A stretch of 64,000 nt of DNA from Acidobacteriota bacterium (GCA_023436715.1 JAEZIJ010000030.1:28944-92943), one strand, 5' to 3'; positions 24,853 to 34,260 are shown, numbered from the stretch's first letter. A program made the numbers and translations. The notes: generated from the sequence alone by a model not told the origin.

Positions 24853-26073
24853 ATGGCGGTCTTGCCGCGGCGTACAACGGTTGTCGTCGATGTGGGTGGA
24901 GTCAAAATCGGAGCGGGCCATCCGATCGTCGTGCAGTCGATGACGAACACGGACACGGCCGACGTTGCCGGCACGGTGAGCCAGGCGGCCGCGCTGGCGC
25001 GGGCCGGCTCGGAACTCGTGCGCGTCACCGTGAACAACGAAGAGGCCGCGCGCGCTGTCCCGGAGATTGTTGAAGGGCTCGACCGGGTGGGTGCGCGCGT
25101 GCCCATCATCGGCGACTTTCACTACAACGGGCACATCCTCCTCAAGAAGTACCCCGAATGCGCGCGCGCCCTGGCGAAGTACCGCATCAACCCCGGCAAC
25201 GTAAATATCGGGAAAAAGCACGACGACAACTTCCGGACGATGATCGAAACGGCGGTGGAATACGACCGTCCGGTGCGTATCGGCGTGAACTGGGGATCTC
25301 TGGACCAATCGTTGCTGATGCGGCTCATGGATGAGAACGCCCGCAAACCCCGGCCGGAAGATGCGCGTTCAGTGATGCTGGAAGCCATGGTGGTGAGCGC
25401 GATCGAATCGGCGCAGGCGGCCGAGAGATACGGGCTCGGACACGACCGGATCCTTCTTAGCGCAAAAGTCAGCGGGGTGCAGGACCTGATCGAGGTCTAC
25501 CGTTCTATGGGAGCGCGGTGCGACTACCCGCTTCACCTCGGGCTGACCGAGGCCGGATTGGGGGCGAAAGGAATCGTCGCCACCACCGCGGCACTGGCAG
25601 TGCTCCTTCAGGAGGGCATCGGCGACACCATCAGGGCTTCACTGACGCCGGCTCCGAACGGCGACCGCACCGAAGAGGTGCTGGTCAGCCAGCAGATTCT
25701 GCAATCGCTCGGGATTCGCAGTTTCACCCCACAGGTCACCGCATGTCCGGGGTGCGGGCGGACGACGAGCACGTTCTTCCAGGAGATGGCCGAACGAATC
25801 CAGACGCATCTGCGCGAGCGGATGCCTGTGTGGCGCCGGCAGCACGCGGGCGTGGAGGAACTGCGTGTCGCCGTCATGGGCTGTATCGTGAACGGCCCCG
25901 GAGAATCGAAGCACGCGAATCTGGGCATTTCCCTGCCCGGCACGTTCGAGGAACCCAAGGCGCCCGTATATGTAGACGGCAGGTTGATGACCACTCTGAA
26001 GGGCGATGGTATAGTCGCCGAGTTCATCGGCATACTGGAAGATTACGTCGCGCGAAAGTATCCGGCGAACTAA
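24853..26073 (+). CDS. ispG: 4-hydroxy-3-methylbut-2-en-1-yl diphosphate synthase
   Basis: 406 residues. IspG converts MEcPP to HMBPP in the MEP isoprenoid pathway. The iron-sulfur cluster ligands are Cys298 and Cys301 (TACPGCGRT), Cys344 (MGCIVNGPGE) and Glu351. The TIM-barrel half carries VQSMTNTDTADV, FHYNGHILLKK and NPGNVNIGKKHDDNF. The ATG has GGAGG 3 nt upstream, and TACAAT at 24830-24835 may be the -10. It is the usual bacterial length without the plant insertion. Confidence 0.98.
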   Translation: MAVLPRRTTVVVDVGGVKIGAGHPIVVQSMTNTDTADVAGTVSQAAALARAGSELVRVTVNNEEAARAVPEIVEGLDRVGARVPIIGDFHYNGHILLKKYPECARALAKYRINPGNVNIGKKHDDNFRTMIETAVEYDRPVRIGVNWGSLDQSLLMRLMDENARKPRPEDARSVMLEAMVVSAIESAQAAERYGLGHDRILLSAKVSGVQDLIEVYRSMGARCDYPLHLGLTEAGLGAKGIVATTAALAVLLQEGIGDTIRASLTPAPNGDRTEEVLVSQQILQSLGIRSFTPQVTACPGCGRTTSTFFQEMAERIQTHLRERMPVWRRQHAGVEELRVAVMGCIVNGPGESKHANLGISLPGTFEEPKAPVYVDGRLMTTLKGDGIVAEFIGILEDYVARKYPAN

Positions 26074-26159
26074 CTCGTCGGCAGCGCGGTGCAAAATCGG
26101 AACTAACTACCTCTTACTCCTACTTACTCTCCCGCGGGCCGACCGGCTTCATTAACGGC

Positions 26160-26186
26160 TTGCGTTCAGAGCGCTTCTGATATAAT
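26160..26186 (+). promoter_or_regulatory. Candidate promoter of yjbQ
   Basis: TTGCGT (26160-26165) and TATAAT (26181-26186) are 15 bp apart. The leader to the ATG at 26254 would be about 60 nt and includes a purine-rich GAGAGAC site. Confidence 0.45.
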
Positions 26187-26253
26187 TGAAGATAACTGGC
26201 TGGTTGCCGATACTTGAGGGGCATCGTCTGTATCGAATCACTAGAGAGACAAA

Positions 26254-26766
26254 ATGAGCACACCCAGAATCGACGCAGGGGCATCGGAAGCGTTCGAGTT
26301 GGCGGAGCAGGCCACTCGTCCTGTCACTGAAGGTCAGGTTCGTATCTTCAACCGGGTAATCGAGTGGGTCACCACCGAGAGGTTCCAGTTAATGAATCTG
26401 ACCGAGCGGATGAACGAACTGGTGCGGAAGAGCGGGGTGCGGGAAGGCACGATTCATGTGCAGTCGCTCCATACGACCACGGCGGTCTTTCTGAACGAAT
26501 GGCAGGACGCCCTGCTGCACGATATGCAGACCTGCCTGGAAAAGCTGGTGGACCGGAATGAGCGCTGGCGCCACAACGACCCGCAGTACTCGGATTGCGA
26601 GCGGTCCAACGCCGATTCCCACCTTCGCGGGATGCTTCTGGGCCAAACGCTGTGCCTGCAAGTGCGCAACTCCAAGGTGCTGCTCGGCACCTGGCAGAAC
26701 ATCATTTTCGCGGAGTTCGATGGTCCGCGAAGCCGAACCCTGGCAATCCAGATTTCCGGCATTTAG
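26254..26766 (+). CDS. yjbQ: YjbQ / UPF0047 family protein
   Basis: 170 residues: a 30-residue N-terminal extension, then the UPF0047 fold with TIHVQSLHTTTAVFLNEWQDALLHDM, the central RNERWRHND, SNADSHLRGMLLGQ, and LGTWQNIIFAEFDGPRSRTLAI. Family members have weak thiamine-phosphate synthase activity in vitro; the true role is not settled. The DUF2203 gene starts 5 bp downstream. Confidence 0.92.
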   Translation: MSTPRIDAGASEAFELAEQATRPVTEGQVRIFNRVIEWVTTERFQLMNLTERMNELVRKSGVREGTIHVQSLHTTTAVFLNEWQDALLHDMQTCLEKLVDRNERWRHNDPQYSDCERSNADSHLRGMLLGQTLCLQVRNSKVLLGTWQNIIFAEFDGPRSRTLAIQISGI

Positions 26767-26771
26767 AGAAG

Positions 26772-27203
26772 ATGCCGCGTCTATTCCGGCTGGAAGACGC
26801 TCAGCGCCTGCTCGCTGAACTCGAGCCGGTTCTGCGCACGATCGCGTCGCTCAAGAAATCCTTCGACGAGCTCGATCTGGAGCTTCGGGTGTGCTCGGAG
26901 CGGATCGCGCTCGTGGGCGGGGCGTTTGTGGAGCGCACGGATCTGGCGGTTAAGCGGCGCCGGCATGATTCAATCGCGAAGATGCTCAGCGACTCTCTGG
27001 AAGCGGTTCAGCAACACGGCTGTCTCCTCAAGGATCCGGACGAGGGCCTGGTGGATTTCCCAACGTTGTTTCGCGGAGAAGAGGTCTACCTGTGCTGGAA
27101 GCTCGGCGAGCCGGCGATTCAATTCTGGCACGGTCTCAGCGAAGGGTTTCAGGGCCGGAAGCCGATCGATAAGGAGTTCCTGGAGAACAACAAGGTGGGC
27201 TAG
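26772..27203 (+). CDS. DUF2203 family protein
   Basis: 143 residues: a helical N-terminal half (LFRLEDAQRLLAELEPVLRT) and the conserved C-terminal block EGLVDFPTLFRGEEVYLCWKLGE then FWHGLSEGFQGRKPID, which identifies DUF2203. No function is known. The start ATG lies 5 bp after yjbQ, which supports co-transcription; a longer frame begins inside yjbQ but is only a shadow. Confidence 0.85.
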   Translation: MPRLFRLEDAQRLLAELEPVLRTIASLKKSFDELDLELRVCSERIALVGGAFVERTDLAVKRRRHDSIAKMLSDSLEAVQQHGCLLKDPDEGLVDFPTLFRGEEVYLCWKLGEPAIQFWHGLSEGFQGRKPIDKEFLENNKVG

Positions 27204-27270
27204 ATGCGGCCCGCGCCGCCCGCCCGGCTCCGCTCGATGAGATCCGGGCGAGCAGCGCGCCACGCGGGGC

Positions 27271-27456
27271 TTACTTCACCATCGGCTGTGTGTTCGTGTT
27301 CGCCTTGGCGCCGTGCTTCTTGTGGTGCTTCGCCTTGTGCTTCGCAGTCTTGGCCGTCTGGGGCTGCGAGCTCGAAGTGGGCTGCGCAGGTGCCTGCGCG
27401 AATGTGAATGGTGTGCTCAGGGCAACTGCCAACAGCGTCAATCCCAGTTTCCTCAT
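27271..27456 (-). CDS. Small secreted Lys/His-rich basic protein
   Basis: 61 residues. A clear Sec signal peptide (MRKLGLTLLAVALSTPFTFA) is followed by a Thr/Gln/Pro linker and a strongly basic cluster, KTAKHKAKHHKKHGAKANT. GGAGG lies 5 nt before the ATG. Similar short His/Lys-rich exported peptides occur in Acidobacteria; metal or polyanion binding is possible but not shown. Confidence 0.65.
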   Translation of the reverse strand: MRKLGLTLLAVALSTPFTFAQAPAQPTSSSQPQTAKTAKHKAKHHKKHGAKANTNTQPMVK

Positions 27457-27671
27457 GGTTCCTCCGTAGGCGGATGCTTTGATTTGTTTTCCTCTCATCC
27501 GCACGATCCCATCATGCTTCGAGAGGCCGCCCGAGCACGATAGCCCCGCCGCCCTAATTCCCCGGCCGAAACGAAAGGATTGTTCCTCCCCTGAATTCGC
27601 CGGCAACTCTAGCCCAAGCAGGTGATGGATTCGGGGCCCTTAGCTCTCCTAAACTGGGATAAGGTAACTCT

Positions 27672-29000
27672 ATGCCTCGGCAACAGATTACGCACGCCGC
27701 GATTTTTCGCGTACTGATTGCCGGGTTCATGCTGGTGATCCTGCTGCTGATTACGGCGGCCTTCATCAGCGTTCAGAGCATCCGTTCCATCAAGGAAAGC
27801 GTGGCGGACCTGGTCGGCGAGGAACTGCTTGCGACCAGGCTGATCGACGACATTCAGCACGAGCAGGTGGCCCTCAGCGCCGTCTTCCTGAAACTCGCAG
27901 GCGATCCGGAGGCGGTCGATCGCGAGAAGGTGCTCTCGGAACTTGACGACGCCGATGCGCGCATGGACGACATCGACGAGATGGTCAAGGGCACGCCGGA
28001 GGAGGCGCTGTGGAACGGGCTGAAGAGGGCTTCATCCGCGTTCTCCGAGGAGGCGCGGCGGCTGCTTTCTCTCGAACACCCGACAACGCTGCTCTCGCGC
28101 GACCTGTTCCGCCGCCACCAGGACGCGCTGGCGATCGTCGCCAAGGTGGCTGCCGCGAGCCACGCGAACGCTTCCGCCGCGCGGGACAAAATCGAGTCGC
28201 GCTCGGCCGAACTGGTGAAGCACTCCGCCCTGCTGCTTGGAGCCTGCCTGCTGTTCGCGCTGCTCTGTGCCATGCTGACCGTCCGCATGACGCTGGACCT
28301 GTTCCGCCGCATGGAACGGCAAACCGGCGAGCTGAGCCGCGTCTCCTGGCATCTCCTTGAGAATCAGGAGATCACCGCCCGCCGGTTTTCACACGAACTG
28401 CACGACGAGCTCGGGCAATCGCTCACAGCCGTGAAAGCCAATCTGCATGCGCTTCGATCCTCCGGCGATGGCCTGGACAGTGCGCGTCTGGAAGACTGCA
28501 TAGCACTCGTAAACGAATCCATCAGCAACGTGCGGGAGCTGTCGCAGTTGCTGCACCCCACAATCCTTGACGATTTCGGCCTTGACGCTGCCATCGGCTG
28601 GCTCGCGGAGCGGTTCACCCAGCGCACAAGAATCGAGGTGGATTACAGGTCCGATTTCACGGGGCGCGTGACCGAGGAAACGGAGACTCACCTTTTCCGG
28701 ATCTGCCAGGAGGCGCTTACGAATGCGGCGAGGCACTCGGGCGCAACGGCGGTCACAGTCCGGCTGGTTCCGCACGGCGACAAGCTGCGCCTCGTCGTTT
28801 CCGACAATGGATCCGGCTTGAGCGATGCCGCGGCCGAGCAGAGAGGCATGGGCCTTGTCGGGATGCGCGCACGCGCACGCGGCGTCGGCGGTACGCTGAG
28901 TATAGACTCCGTCAAAGGTAAAGGGGTAACCATCACCGCGGAGATCCCGGCAAATGGAGCAAGGCACAAGCAGGAAGATAAGGATCTTGTTGGCCGATGA
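27672..29000 (+). CDS. Membrane sensor histidine kinase, NarX/DegS type
   Basis: 442 residues. Two membrane helices (about 9-32 and 181-205) flank a helical extracytoplasmic sensor of about 150 residues. A HisKA_3 dimerisation domain has the phosphoacceptor His241 in RRFSHELHDELGQSLTAVKANL, followed by a HATPase_c domain (ICQEALTNAARHSGA, VSDNGSGL, GMGLVGMRARARGVGG). The 3' end overlaps the response regulator gene by 47 bp, so they form a cognate pair. Confidence 0.93.
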   Translation: MPRQQITHAAIFRVLIAGFMLVILLLITAAFISVQSIRSIKESVADLVGEELLATRLIDDIQHEQVALSAVFLKLAGDPEAVDREKVLSELDDADARMDDIDEMVKGTPEEALWNGLKRASSAFSEEARRLLSLEHPTTLLSRDLFRRHQDALAIVAKVAAASHANASAARDKIESRSAELVKHSALLLGACLLFALLCAMLTVRMTLDLFRRMERQTGELSRVSWHLLENQEITARRFSHELHDELGQSLTAVKANLHALRSSGDGLDSARLEDCIALVNESISNVRELSQLLHPTILDDFGLDAAIGWLAERFTQRTRIEVDYRSDFTGRVTEETETHLFRICQEALTNAARHSGATAVTVRLVPHGDKLRLVVSDNGSGLSDAAAEQRGMGLVGMRARARGVGGTLSIDSVKGKGVTITAEIPANGARHKQEDKDLVGR

Positions 29001-29604
29001 CCACACCATGGTCCGGCAGGGTTTCCGGATGATTCTGTCCGCCCAGCCTGACATGGAGATCGTCGGCGAGGCGGGCAACGGCCGCGAAGCGGTCGAACTG
29101 GCCGGCGAATTGAAGCCCGACGTGGTGGTGATGGACGTATCGATGCCGGAACTGAACGGCATCGAGGCCACACGCCGCATTTCCGAGGCCCTGCCGCGCA
29201 CGCGCGTCCTTGCGCTCAGCATGTATAAGGATTCCGTGTACGTGCGCGAAATTCTTCGCGCCGGTGCGAGGGGTTTCCTGCTGAAAGATGCCGTCGATCG
29301 CGACCTGCTCGCCGCCGTTCGCGCGGTGGCAGGCGGGGAGGGCTATTTGCATCCGGCGGTGTCGGAGGCGGTGCTCAGCGATTACCGCCGGCACGTAACC
29401 GATCCGCTGGACCTGCTCAGCAGCCGCGAGCGCGAAGTCCTCCAGATGATTGCGGAGGGCAAGACGAACAAGGACATCGCCGGGTCCCTGAACCTCAGCG
29501 TCTACACCGTGGACGCGCACCGCGGCCGCATCATGGAGAAACTGAACCTGCACAGCATCGGCGAACTGGTGCGCTTCGCGGTGCGCAAAGGGCTCGTCGA
29601 TTAA
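28954..29604 (+). CDS. NarL/FixJ family response regulator
   Basis: 216 residues. The receiver domain has the acidic pair in ILLADDHTMVRQGF, the acceptor Asp in VVVMDVSMPELNG and the Lys in GFLLKDAV, so it is intact. The C-terminal LuxR-type helix-turn-helix is LSSREREVLQMIAEGKTNKDIA to SVYTVDAHRGRIMEKLN. It is coupled to the upstream kinase. Targets are unknown. Confidence 0.95.
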   Translation: MEQGTSRKIRILLADDHTMVRQGFRMILSAQPDMEIVGEAGNGREAVELAGELKPDVVVMDVSMPELNGIEATRRISEALPRTRVLALSMYKDSVYVREILRAGARGFLLKDAVDRDLLAAVRAVAGGEGYLHPAVSEAVLSDYRRHVTDPLDLLSSREREVLQMIAEGKTNKDIAGSLNLSVYTVDAHRGRIMEKLNLHSIGELVRFAVRKGLVD

Positions 29605-29649
29605 GGCGCGCCCCGGGAATGGTCAAACCGCTCTCCTGAAAATGACCAG

Positions 29650-29727
29650 ACATCGGCGTTTATTCGCGTTCATCTGCGGCCCAAATGCCTTTGTCAGCCA
29701 CCGATGAACGCAAATGAACGCCGATGT
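29650..29727. repeat. 25-bp inverted repeat (GCGTTCATC family)
   Basis: The arms 29650-29674 and 29703-29727 match as inverted copies at 23 of 25 positions. Each arm holds tandem GCGTT(C)AT words, similar to the GCGTTCATCTGCGG elements scattered through many Acidobacteria and related genomes. CAAACCGCTCTCCTGAAAAT at 29624-29643 is a piece of another repeat also seen at 63948. Confidence 0.75.
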
Positions 29728-29750
29728 GCAATGCCCGCGGATAAATCGGG

Positions 29751-30779
29751 TCACCCTTGCGGCCGGTTTTTCGCCTGCTCCATCGCGATCTGGTTGATGT
29801 GGGAAAGCGCCCGCGCACCTGACGCGCCTTCGATCGCCTTTACCGCGATATCCTGCACCTGTTGCTTGGCCTCGGCGAGCTGTTTCTCGAGAGCGGCGAT
29901 CTGCGCGGACTGGCGCGCCACGGTCTCTTCGAGAGACTTCACCTGCAGAGCGTTGACGCGGCGCTCGGCCTCGGCGTCCTTTTGGAGCATCGCTGTCTGC
30001 TGCTGGAACCGCGATTCGGCCGCCCGCGCCGCTTCGGATGCGGCCGCCTTGGCTTCCTTCTCCAGACGCGCGGGGAATCCGGATGACTCCTGCTGGAGCT
30101 TCGCGAACTCCTCCTCACGCTCTCTCAGGGCCGTCTCGCGCTGCTGCCACCCCTTTTCAAGCAGTTCCTGCCGCTCGGCGTTCTTTTTCTCCTGAAGCCT
30201 GATCTCCTCTTCGTAGCGGTCCTGGGCCTTCTTGCGTTCGAGGTTCTTCTTGTACTCGTATTCCTCGATTTCCCGTTGGCGCTGTTTGCGCAAAGCCTCT
30301 TCCTGTTCCTTGCGCTCACGCTCGGACGTGCGAGCTTCCTCTTCCCATTCGGAGCGCCGGGCGGTAATCTCGGCCTCGAGTTCCCGGTTCTGCCGCGAGT
30401 AGTCCTCGACAAGCTGATCGACCGTGGTCGCCGCCACATCGATCCGGTGCATGCGTTCGAGTTCCTTGCGCTCCAGGGCGACTGCTTCCCGCGCACCGGC
30501 GAGCAGGTTGACTTCTTCCACAAGCTTCGACGAAAGATCCGAGAGCGAGCGGGAAATTTCGAGGCCCAGCCCGGAAATCTTCTGCACCACCGACTCGACA
30601 GTCACGTTCTCGACCGCCTGCCTGACCTCGACTTCCCGGAGTCGCGCAGCTTCGGCGGCCTTGGCATCGGCGCTCTCGCGAGCGGCCTCTACTTCTTCGC
30701 GGATGGTGTCGAACTCCTGCTGCACCTCGGCCTTGGTCTTGCGAGGGCGGGCGGCGGGTTTTGTTGTTTTTGATGGCAT
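29751..30779 (-). CDS. Long coiled-coil protein of unknown function
   Basis: 342 residues, no signal peptide or membrane segment. Nearly the whole length from about 15 to 325 is charged heptad-like helix (Glu/Arg/Lys/Gln/Ala); only the middle-left segment VQKISGLGLEISRSLSDLSSKL is more hydrophobic. The N-terminus is Lys/Pro/Arg-rich. GGAGG precedes the ATG. It is likely a cytoplasmic structural or scaffold protein. It lies 57 bp downstream of ridA on the same strand. Confidence 0.75.
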   Translation of the reverse strand: MPSKTTKPAARPRKTKAEVQQEFDTIREEVEAARESADAKAAEAARLREVEVRQAVENVTVESVVQKISGLGLEISRSLSDLSSKLVEEVNLLAGAREAVALERKELERMHRIDVAATTVDQLVEDYSRQNRELEAEITARRSEWEEEARTSERERKEQEEALRKQRQREIEEYEYKKNLERKKAQDRYEEEIRLQEKKNAERQELLEKGWQQRETALREREEEFAKLQQESSGFPARLEKEAKAAASEAARAAESRFQQQTAMLQKDAEAERRVNALQVKSLEETVARQSAQIAALEKQLAEAKQQVQDIAVKAIEGASGARALSHINQIAMEQAKNRPQG

Positions 30780-30836
30780 TCCGGTCCTCCAGGGTGAAAC
30801 CGTTAGGTTAGCACCCTGGAGGCGGAAGGCGTTCGC

Positions 30837-31217
30837 CTATGGTGCGATCGCGATGACGTCGATCTCGACCCGGACATCGCGCGGGAGACGCGCCACTTCC
30901 ACCGTGGAGCGCGCGGGCGGGTTATCGGTGAAGTAACGCCCGTAGACCTCGTTCATCCTTGGGAATTCGGCCATATCCTTGAGGTACACGGTGGTCTTGA
31001 GCACGTGGCCGAGCGAAGATCCGCAAGCCGCCAGCACGGCTTTGAGGTTCTCCAACACCCGTGCGGTCTGCGCGGCGATATCGCCTTCGATGATGGTGTT
31101 GGTGGCCGGGTCGAGCGGGATTTGCCCGCTCAAAAATGCCAGCCCGTTCCACTTCACGGCCTGCGAATACGGCCCAATTGCGTTAGGAGCTTGTGCGGTA
31201 GCGATGATCTGTCTCAT
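30837..31217 (-). CDS. ridA: RidA family enamine/imine deaminase
   Basis: 126 residues, the full size of the YjgF/YER057c/UK114 family. Motifs are APNAIGPYSQAVKWNGLAFLSGQIPLDP, QTARVLENLKAVLAACG and the active-site Arg with the family end signature in PPARSTVEVARLPRDVRVEIDVIA. RidA hydrolyses reactive enamines released by PLP enzymes. The ATG at 31217 follows the PLP decarboxylase stop by 8 nt, a functional pairing. A longer upstream frame is inside the decarboxylase gene and is not used. Confidence 0.95.
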   Translation of the reverse strand: MRQIIATAQAPNAIGPYSQAVKWNGLAFLSGQIPLDPATNTIIEGDIAAQTARVLENLKAVLAACGSSLGHVLKTTVYLKDMAEFPRMNEVYGRYFTDNPPARSTVEVARLPRDVRVEIDVIAIAP

Positions 31218-31225
31218 AGGAGTCC

Positions 31226-32611
31226 TCAGTGCGAAACGGTGCCGCGGATGAGTTCCCAGGCCTCCTCGACATCCTCGCGCGTGGTGGCGATGTTGCCGAT
31301 TGCCAGTCTCAGTACAAACCTGTCGTGCAGAACCGTATGGGAAAGGAAAAACTTGCCGCTCGCGTTGACGCAGTCGATCAGTCTCTGGTTTTCCTCGTCG
31401 GTTCCCTTGTACCGGAAGCAAACCGCCGAGAACGGGGCCGGAGCCGCGCGCTCAAAGCGGGGATCGGCGTCCACCTTCGCGGCGAACTCGCTCGCCCAGC
31501 GGATGTGCGACCGAATCAGTTCGGCGATGCCCTCGCGGCCGAAGTAGCGCAGAACGAACCAGAGCTTGAGCGACCGGAAGCGCCGCCCGAGCGGCACGCC
31601 GTAATCCATCAGGTTGACGGCCCGCGGGTCTTCGGCGGTGCGGAGGTACTCGGGCACGAGAGAAAAGGCCCGCCGCAGGATGTCCGGTCGCCGCGTGAAG
31701 AACACGCTCAGGTCCATCGGAGTGAAGAGCCACTTGTGCGCATTCACGACCATCGAGTGCGCGCGCTCCACTCCCTCGAACAGGCCGCGTAGTTCCGGGA
31801 GAATCATGGCCGAGCCCGCGTACGCCGCATCAACGTGCAGCCAGAGGCCATACCGGTCCGCGATATCCGCAATCAGGGGCACGGGATCGATGCTGGTGGT
31901 AGACGTAGTCCCGACCGTCGCAACCACGCAGAACGGCCGCTTGCCGTCGGAGAGGTCGCGCTTGATCGCTGCTTCGAGCAAGTCCACGCGCATGCGGAAG
32001 TCATCGTCGGACTCGATCTTGCGAACATTCCGCCGGCCGATTCCGAGCGCAATGCAATCCTTCTCGATCGAGGAATGCGCCTGGTCCGAACAGTAGAGGA
32101 CCAAATCCGGGCGCACACCGTTCTCACGGGCATCCGGGTCGGCCATCTCCCTTGCCGCCGCGATCCCGTGCATACTGCTCACCGAGGCGGTATCGAAGAT
32201 CACGCCGAAAAACTCGTCCGGCAGGGACATCCACTGCCGCAGCCACCCGAGCGCCACCTGCTCGAGTTCCGTGGATGCCGGGGACGTCTTCCAGTGGATC
32301 GCGTTGGTGTTCAGCGCCGCCGCGAGCATCTCCGCCAAAATCGCCGGCGTCGAACTTGCGCTCGGGAAGTACGCCATGAACCTCGGATGGTTCCACAGCG
32401 TGGTGGCCGGCACGATCAGCTCGCGAAAATCTTTTAGGATAGCTTCAAGGCTCTCGCCCTTCTCGGGCGCCGAGCGCGGTAGCGCGTCCATCAAAGCGCC
32501 CGGTTTGATCCTGGGCAGGACCGGGTATTGCCTGCTTGTGTCGAGGTAGTCGGCCACCCAGTCCACTACTTCGCGGCCGGCTTGCCGGAAATCGTCTGTA
32601 TACTTGCTCAT
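31226..32611 (-). CDS. PLP-dependent aromatic-type amino-acid decarboxylase
   Basis: 461 residues of the group II decarboxylase family (AADC/TDC/GAD). The N-terminal FRQAGREVVDWVADYLD and HPRFMAYFPSASSTPAILAEML, the WHVDAAYAG-like LWLHVDAAYAGSAMI, and the PLP-binding Lys in VVNAHKWLFTPMD are visible. The residues FMAYFPS resemble enzymes acting on Tyr, Trp or DOPA, but the substrate cannot be fixed. Its start overlaps the upstream esterase by 4 bp (ATGA), and ridA follows. Confidence 0.93.
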   Translation of the reverse strand: MSKYTDDFRQAGREVVDWVADYLDTSRQYPVLPRIKPGALMDALPRSAPEKGESLEAILKDFRELIVPATTLWNHPRFMAYFPSASSTPAILAEMLAAALNTNAIHWKTSPASTELEQVALGWLRQWMSLPDEFFGVIFDTASVSSMHGIAAAREMADPDARENGVRPDLVLYCSDQAHSSIEKDCIALGIGRRNVRKIESDDDFRMRVDLLEAAIKRDLSDGKRPFCVVATVGTTSTTSIDPVPLIADIADRYGLWLHVDAAYAGSAMILPELRGLFEGVERAHSMVVNAHKWLFTPMDLSVFFTRRPDILRRAFSLVPEYLRTAEDPRAVNLMDYGVPLGRRFRSLKLWFVLRYFGREGIAELIRSHIRWASEFAAKVDADPRFERAAPAPFSAVCFRYKGTDEENQRLIDCVNASGKFFLSHTVLHDRFVLRLAIGNIATTREDVEEAWELIRGTVSH

Positions 32612-34260
32612 TGTTGAATAGAAACTGCTCCAGTCATTTTGATTTTCGCAGCATCGGCGGGCGGCAGACTCCAGTTGCGGTCGAACCTGCCTTCGGCGAC
32701 GACGTTATCGAGCGATCCCTTGAACAGGATGTAGTCGGCAAAGGTCGGCAGGACACTCGCGGGCGCGCCCGTGTAGCGAAGGCCGGGGCGGCGTGATTGC
32801 TCCGCGCCCGTCCACCAGGCCAGCCCGGAATTGACCACGACATAGCGGCCGTTTGCCGGATACGTGAAGACAAGGCCGTAATCCGCGGCGCCCCGGTTCA
32901 GTCCGAGCGGGAGCCGGAGGCCCGCGACGATGCGGTTGGTTGCCGCGGTTCCGAACAGAACAAGGTTGCCTTTCCGGTTCGCCTCCTTGAGGTCGCGGTC
33001 GGCCACCGCCTGCAACGACAGCAGCAGACGCCGCCGCGGCGTGGACCACTCGGCCGCACGAAGGGCCGCCTGCCGCCGGCGCTCTAATTCGTCCGCGGAG
33101 GGATTGTCCAGAGTCCCGTAAACGTACGCATGGCGCGAGGCCACGGCCTCGGAAATCGGACCTTCCAGCCAAGGGCGTTTCTCGCGAGCCGAAGGCCTGT
33201 ACCGCTCAACACTCCACTTCGCGGCAGCCTTACTGAAGGAGACTGCGCCGTTCGTCCGCAGTCTGTGCTCGCGCCCATCGACCGAAATTGACAGCGCACT
33301 TGCCGGCCTGAACCTCGGATGGCCGGCCAGGTTCAGCGTGAATCCGTCCAGAGCCGCGGTCGCGATCTCGATCCGGTTGTCGCCTGTGAATCGCGCGTCG
33401 ATCGAGGCTAATTCACCGGGGGTGAGCCCATCGATATGGACCCAGTGTGCCGAGTTGTACTTGTAGGCCCGCGTGACGAAGCGCACCCGCGCCGGAAACC
33501 TGCTGCGCCGGTATTTCGAAAACCAATCGAAGATTGCGCCATTCTTGTACGCGAGATCCCAGGAGTTGTGCCTCACGTTGGGGTACTCGATGTACTCCAC
33601 ATTGACGCCGAGGCGCAGCAGCGTCTTCTGCCATTTCCGCGAGACCTCGACGCTTACCGCCGGGTCCTTATCGCCGTGAAACAGGCGAACCGGAAGGTTC
33701 AGCGCGTTGGGCGCGAGTTCGCCTGTGGCCGCGGGAGGCTCCGGACACACGGGTGCGATGGCCGCCCAGATGCCGGGCCGCGTCAAACCGAGCCGGAGGG
33801 CGCCGCCTCCTCCCATTGAAAGCCCTGTCAGATAGATACGGTCCTCGTCTACCGGAAAGCGCCTTTGGACGTCAGCGACCACGTCATAGACGTCTTTCTC
33901 GGCGATTCCGTAATATCCCATTGTCCCTCTGGCGAGCGGACAAGCGACAATGCAGTCAACCTCGGGCATATGGGGGAACACCCGCGGCGCTTCGGCCTCT
34001 CCCTGGCCGGGCAGATTGCCCCTGCCGAAAACCCGCCGCAAATTGAGTTGATGGTTGGAGTCCTCCCCGTGCAGACTGATGACAAGCGGGTGCCTGGCCG
34101 CCCCGTCGAGGTTGCGGGGCAGGTAGAGGGCGTAGGGCTGGTCGCTGTCGTCCACGTCGGAAAAGAACGTCGTTACCTGCGGCCCCGGCACATACAGTTG
34201 TGCCCGAAGCTTCCCGGCCATGAGCGGAAGAACACCCCGGATCAGGCTGCGCCTAAGCAT
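32608..34260 (-). CDS. Exported alpha/beta-hydrolase, PHB-depolymerase/feruloyl-esterase-like
   Basis: 550 residues. The N-terminus RRSLIRGVLPLMAGKLRAQ looks like a short export signal. The hydrolase domain (about 30-260) has YALYLPRNL, PLVISLHG for the oxyanion hole, the nucleophile Ser in YLTGLSMGGGGAL, Asp in LFHGDKDPAV and His in YPNVRHNSWDLAY. A C-terminal beta-rich half of about 280 residues has no recognised domain. It overlaps DapA-like (8 bp) and decarboxylase (4 bp) genes, so all are co-translated. It may release an ester- or amide-linked substrate used by the downstream enzymes. Confidence 0.85.
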   Translation of the reverse strand: MLRRSLIRGVLPLMAGKLRAQLYVPGPQVTTFFSDVDDSDQPYALYLPRNLDGAARHPLVISLHGEDSNHQLNLRRVFGRGNLPGQGEAEAPRVFPHMPEVDCIVACPLARGTMGYYGIAEKDVYDVVADVQRRFPVDEDRIYLTGLSMGGGGALRLGLTRPGIWAAIAPVCPEPPAATGELAPNALNLPVRLFHGDKDPAVSVEVSRKWQKTLLRLGVNVEYIEYPNVRHNSWDLAYKNGAIFDWFSKYRRSRFPARVRFVTRAYKYNSAHWVHIDGLTPGELASIDARFTGDNRIEIATAALDGFTLNLAGHPRFRPASALSISVDGREHRLRTNGAVSFSKAAAKWSVERYRPSAREKRPWLEGPISEAVASRHAYVYGTLDNPSADELERRRQAALRAAEWSTPRRRLLLSLQAVADRDLKEANRKGNLVLFGTAATNRIVAGLRLPLGLNRGAADYGLVFTYPANGRYVVVNSGLAWWTGAEQSRRPGLRYTGAPASVLPTFADYILFKGSLDNVVAEGRFDRNWSLPPADAAKIKMTGAVSIQQ

